Assembly: GCF_003325955.1 (NCBI RefSeq)
Contig: NZ_CP030929.1
Coordinates: 1,545,480-1,609,479 of the forward strand
Reading direction: 5' to 3'
Source: Aurantimicrobium sp. MWH-Uga1
GTDB lineage: Bacteria; Actinomycetota; Actinomycetes; Actinomycetales; Microbacteriaceae
DNA length: 64,000 bases
How positions within the stretch are numbered: position 1 is the stretch's first letter; the number at the start of each line of letters is the position of its first letter. Positions 61,935 through 64,000 of the stretch are shown here, piece by piece. The notes below the pieces were generated by a model. That model was given only the letters and a program-made list of their open reading frames with translations. It had not been told where the DNA came from and searched no databases. The translations under genes were made by a program, and so were the position numbers.

Positions 61935-62897
61935 TTATTTCTTCTTTCCGGACTTCTTAGCGCGGTTCTTGCTCACGGGCTGTACGCGCTGTGCTGGTTT
62001 AGGTTCTTCAATCTCAATAACTTCAGGGGTTCCCTTAGGAAGCTTGCCGCGACGAGCAAGGCGCTCTTCACGATCTTTCGCTGCCTGGCTACCAGGAGTT
62101 GGCATGTTGCGAATCACAATGAACTGCTGCCCCATGGTCCAGAAGTTGGACACGAGCCAGTAGAACATCACACCGAGGGGGAACGCGAAACCAGAGAAGG
62201 CGAAGACGAGAGGGAGGATGTACAGCAAAATGCGCTGCTGACGGAAGGCGGGGCTTGCTTTGGTCTCCTCAGACATGTTCTTAGAAACGATTTGCAGCTG
62301 AGTAATGAACTGAGATGCGGTCATCAGAACAACCATGGACATAGCGATGACCATCACTGTTACTTCTGGAGGAGTCGCGTTCATCGCTTCCATGAACGTT
62401 GTGTGCAAGGGAGCGATGCCGAAGAGGCTTGCGTTGTAGAAAGACTGGGCCAGCTCTTCGTTCATGGGCCCCACTCCGGCGGCACCCTTTTTGACGGCGA
62501 CATCGTTCAAGACGGAGAAAAGACCAAAGAAGATGGGCATCTGCAAGAGAAGCGGAAGACAGGAACTCAGTGGGTTGCTTCCCGTGCGGCGGTATAGCTC
62601 CATGGTTTCGCGAGACATCGCTTCGCGAGAGAATTGGTCCTTCTTGCCCTTGTATTTATCCTGAATTTTCTTCAATTCAGGAGCAATCTCAAGCATCTTT
62701 CGTTGGCTCTTGATTTGCTTAACGAACACAGGAATCAGCGCGGCGCGAACGACAACTACGAGGCCGACGATAGCCAGAACCCACGTAGCACCTGCATTGG
62801 GATCCATGCCAAGGCTGGTGAATAACCAGTGGAAGGAAACCAAGATAAGTTCAATGGCCCACTTAATTGGCCACAGAATCGCGCCGATAATATCCAT
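61935..62897 (-). CDS. yidC: Membrane protein insertase YidC
   Basis: A 320-residue Oxa1/YidC insertase with about five helices: MDIIGAILWPIKWAIELIL, FVKQIKSQRKMLEI, then NPLSSCLPLLLQMPIFFGLFSVL and a basic C-terminal tail. ATG 62897 gives the family-typical opening; an ATG at 62921 in frame overlaps yidD and is an alternative. Confidence 0.93.
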   Translation of the reverse strand: MDIIGAILWPIKWAIELILVSFHWLFTSLGMDPNAGATWVLAIVGLVVVVRAALIPVFVKQIKSQRKMLEIAPELKKIQDKYKGKKDQFSREAMSRETMELYRRTGSNPLSSCLPLLLQMPIFFGLFSVLNDVAVKKGAAGVGPMNEELAQSFYNASLFGIAPLHTTFMEAMNATPPEVTVMVIAMSMVVLMTASQFITQLQIVSKNMSEETKASPAFRQQRILLYILPLVFAFSGFAFPLGVMFYWLVSNFWTMGQQFIVIRNMPTPGSQAAKDREERLARRGKLPKGTPEVIEIEEPKPAQRVQPVSKNRAKKSGKKK

Positions 62898-62904
62898 AGG
62901 AGCG

Positions 62905-63213
62905 TTACGCCCTTCCTTCATTCATCACAACAAAACCGTGTGCTGTGACACGAAAAAACTTGTGCTTTGCGGGCGGAACGTCATCGACGCCACCGAGTGC
63001 CCACGGGTTGCACCTTCCTAGCCTACGCAGGGTTAAGCCAGAACCCACAATGAGGCCCCGTTGTTGGAGTGCTTGAAGTCCATAATGTGAACACGTCGGG
63101 TAATACCGACAGACGTCTCCATACAGTGGTGAGATGAGTTTTCGATAGGCCAAAGCCAAAACAATCATGAAGTTTCGAGGTAACAAATAAAGAAAACCAA
63201 GCAGTTTTTTCAC
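62905..63213 (-). CDS. yidD: Membrane insertion efficiency factor YidD
   Basis: A 102-residue protein with ISPLYGDVCRYYPTCSHYGLQAL, the YidD signature with its conserved cysteines. GTG start overlaps the rnpA stop (GTGA). Its C-terminal end overlaps the alternative yidC start. Confidence 0.93.
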   Translation of the reverse strand: MKKLLGFLYLLPRNFMIVLALAYRKLISPLYGDVCRYYPTCSHYGLQALQQRGLIVGSGLTLRRLGRCNPWALGGVDDVPPAKHKFFRVTAHGFVVMNEGRA

Positions 63214-63545
63214 TGAACTTGTTCTCCTAACTTGTGGATAGCTCGAAGTACATCGCTGTGTAATTCTTGCCAGGAAGACTGGGCTGCAGTGGGTAAAGCC
63301 CGAATGACGAAATCGGCGCTGTAGTTATCTTTGACTTCCCACGCGATTGCGCGAAGCTGTCTGCGGATTCGATTTCTTGTCGGTGCGTTACCTACAGCCT
63401 TAGAAGTCACCATCCCGAAACGAGAAAGACCTCGATCAGACGGGGCTGCATAAGCAACCACCAAAGACGAGGTCTGTTTCGTTCCGCGACGAATGATTCG
63501 ACGGAAGTCCGTTGGCAAAGCCAATCGGTGTGCCCGGTCGAGCAC
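63210..63545 (-). CDS. rnpA: Ribonuclease P protein component
   Basis: A 111-residue RNase P protein. LDRAHRLALPTDFRRIIRRG is the N-terminal signature, and GNAPTRNRIRRQLRAI the RNR motif that binds RNA. The GTG at 63545 is used; the longer frame to 63758 overlaps rpmH in another frame and is rejected. Confidence 0.93.
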   Translation of the reverse strand: MLDRAHRLALPTDFRRIIRRGTKQTSSLVVAYAAPSDRGLSRFGMVTSKAVGNAPTRNRIRRQLRAIAWEVKDNYSADFVIRALPTAAQSSWQELHSDVLRAIHKLGEQVQ

Positions 63546-63553
63546 GGCCGATA

Positions 63554-63691
63554 CTAAGCGGAAAGTTCGGAGCGGCCCTTGCGGCGGCGAGCAGCCAAGA
63601 TGGCGCGGCCGGCACGGGTACGCATACGCAAACGGAAGCCATGAACCTTCGCACGGCGGCGGTTGTTTGGTTGGAACGTTCTCTTGCTCAT
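63554..63691 (-). CDS. rpmH: 50S ribosomal protein L34
   Basis: A 45-residue basic protein beginning [19 protein letters not shown] and ending RKGRSELSA, the complete L34. The gene precedes rnpA by eight bases; a promoter with TTGACG and TAGATT lies upstream at 63776-63804. Confidence 0.97.
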   Translation of the reverse strand: MSKRTFQPNNRRRAKVHGFRLRMRTRAGRAILAARRRKGRSELSA

Positions 63692-63775
63692 AAGTCAATC
63701 TCCATGACGGTGATGTCGCGCGCCATATCTGCGCGGCGCAAAACAGTGGGATGCACAAAAGGCATCAACCGATTA

Positions 63776-63804
63776 AATCTAAAGGTTAGAAGCGTCTGCG
63801 TCAA
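63776..63804 (-). promoter_or_regulatory. rpmH promoter
   Basis: On the minus strand TTGACG (63799-63804) and TAGATT (63776-63781) have a 17-base spacer, a near-ideal sigma-A type promoter about 80 bases before rpmH. Confidence 0.8.
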
Positions 63805-64000
63805 ACCAGAGGACATACAAACCCTAGATTATGGATGCTCGGGGGAGAAACATTTCGCAACGACACACTCTTTTTGAAAAACTGGAGTTGCCTTAATCCA
63901 CAGGTTTTCGATACGGTCGAGAGAGTTATCCCCAGCTTTTCACCCCTGAGGCTCTGGGTCCACGTGAAACACACATACTTCGGTGGATAACTCACATTGA
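63805..64000. other. Start of rpmH-dnaA intergenic region (origin-proximal), with DnaA-box-like sites
   Basis: No gene is seen. TTATCCCCA at 63926-63934, GGTGGATAA at 63982-63990 (complement TTATCCACC), and TTAATCCACA near 63893-63902 resemble DnaA boxes with one difference each. A parS-like GGTCCACGTGAAAC lies at 63957-63970. Given gene order, dnaA and oriC should be just to the right. Confidence 0.7.

Noticed and set aside
61902..62597. 231-residue plus-strand frame opposite yidC
   Set aside because: His-rich shadow of the yidC coding strand; no family or start signals.
63546..63758. Extended rnpA frame across rpmH
   Set aside because: It is the shifted frame of rpmH. Overlapping rnpA/rpmH exists in Thermus, but here GTG 63545 gives a normal-size RNase P protein with all motifs.

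Overview
The window is a chromosomal segment of an actinobacterium, most likely a member of the Microbacteriaceae with an intermediate GC content. The Aurantimicrobium/Rhodoluna type of freshwater organism is a reasonable guess, not a proof. Reasons: the order parB-parA-rsmG-jag-yidC-yidD-rnpA-rpmH beside the origin, the cca / DUF6049 / murJ / trxB / trxA block, an HspR-type dnaK operon with HAIR operators, a C50-carotenoid cluster with two small lycopene cyclase subunits, and many actinobacterial DUF families. The right end runs into the rpmH-dnaA intergenic region, so the window lies directly beside oriC; dnaA itself is outside.

Layout. 1-7 kb: the end of a photolyase gene, a rhodanese lipoprotein with a CsoR/CstR-like operator, a three-gene ATP-grasp / alpha-E / transglutaminase operon, and small enzymes and lipoproteins. 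7-16 kb: a PadR regulator with an AarF-type kinase, an amino acid/amine permease with a flavin amine oxidase, the tRNA-modification enzyme Sua5, a zinc-ribbon protein, a serine hydrolase and tRNA-Arg(ACG). 16-23.4 kb: exonuclease III, hypotheticals, an SDR divergent from a DUF6421 gene, threonine aldolase, nitroreductase and a second SDR. 23.4-35.6 kb: stress and surface region with a ClpB lacking its N-domain, a 1202-residue repeat-rich surface protein, an rRNA-type methyltransferase, and dnaK-grpE-dnaJ-hspR. 35.6-44.8 kb: MFS transporter, old yellow enzyme, and the carotenoid genes crtE-crtB-crtI-crtYe-crtYf-crtEb divergent from idi, followed by two regulators. 44.8-51.4 kb: dcd, two membrane proteins, dnaB, and rpsF-ssb-rpsR-rplI, then cca. 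51.4-64 kb: DUF6049, murJ, trxB, trxA, an aminotransferase, a ddl-like ligase and the origin-proximal segregation/membrane-insertion/RNase P cluster with parS sites.

How the parts work together. IPP isomerase and CrtE supply GGPP. CrtB and CrtI make lycopene, CrtEb adds C5 units and CrtYe/CrtYf cyclise, giving a C50 pigment. HspR probably shuts off both its own dnaK operon and clpB through HAIR sites seen upstream of each. ParA/ParB act on parS sites embedded in their own operon. At least seventeen genes carry a TANNNT hexamer six or seven bases before the start codon and lack a Shine-Dalgarno sequence, so leaderless transcription appears to be the normal mode for first genes here; internal operon genes usually have AGGAG-type sites or 4-base stop/start overlaps.

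I see no insertion sequence, prophage, CRISPR array or restriction system. The most unusual signals are non-coding: a DnaA-box cluster upstream of dnaB, hairpins in the rpsF leader, parS coinciding with the parA start codon, and the operator in front of the rhodanese gene.
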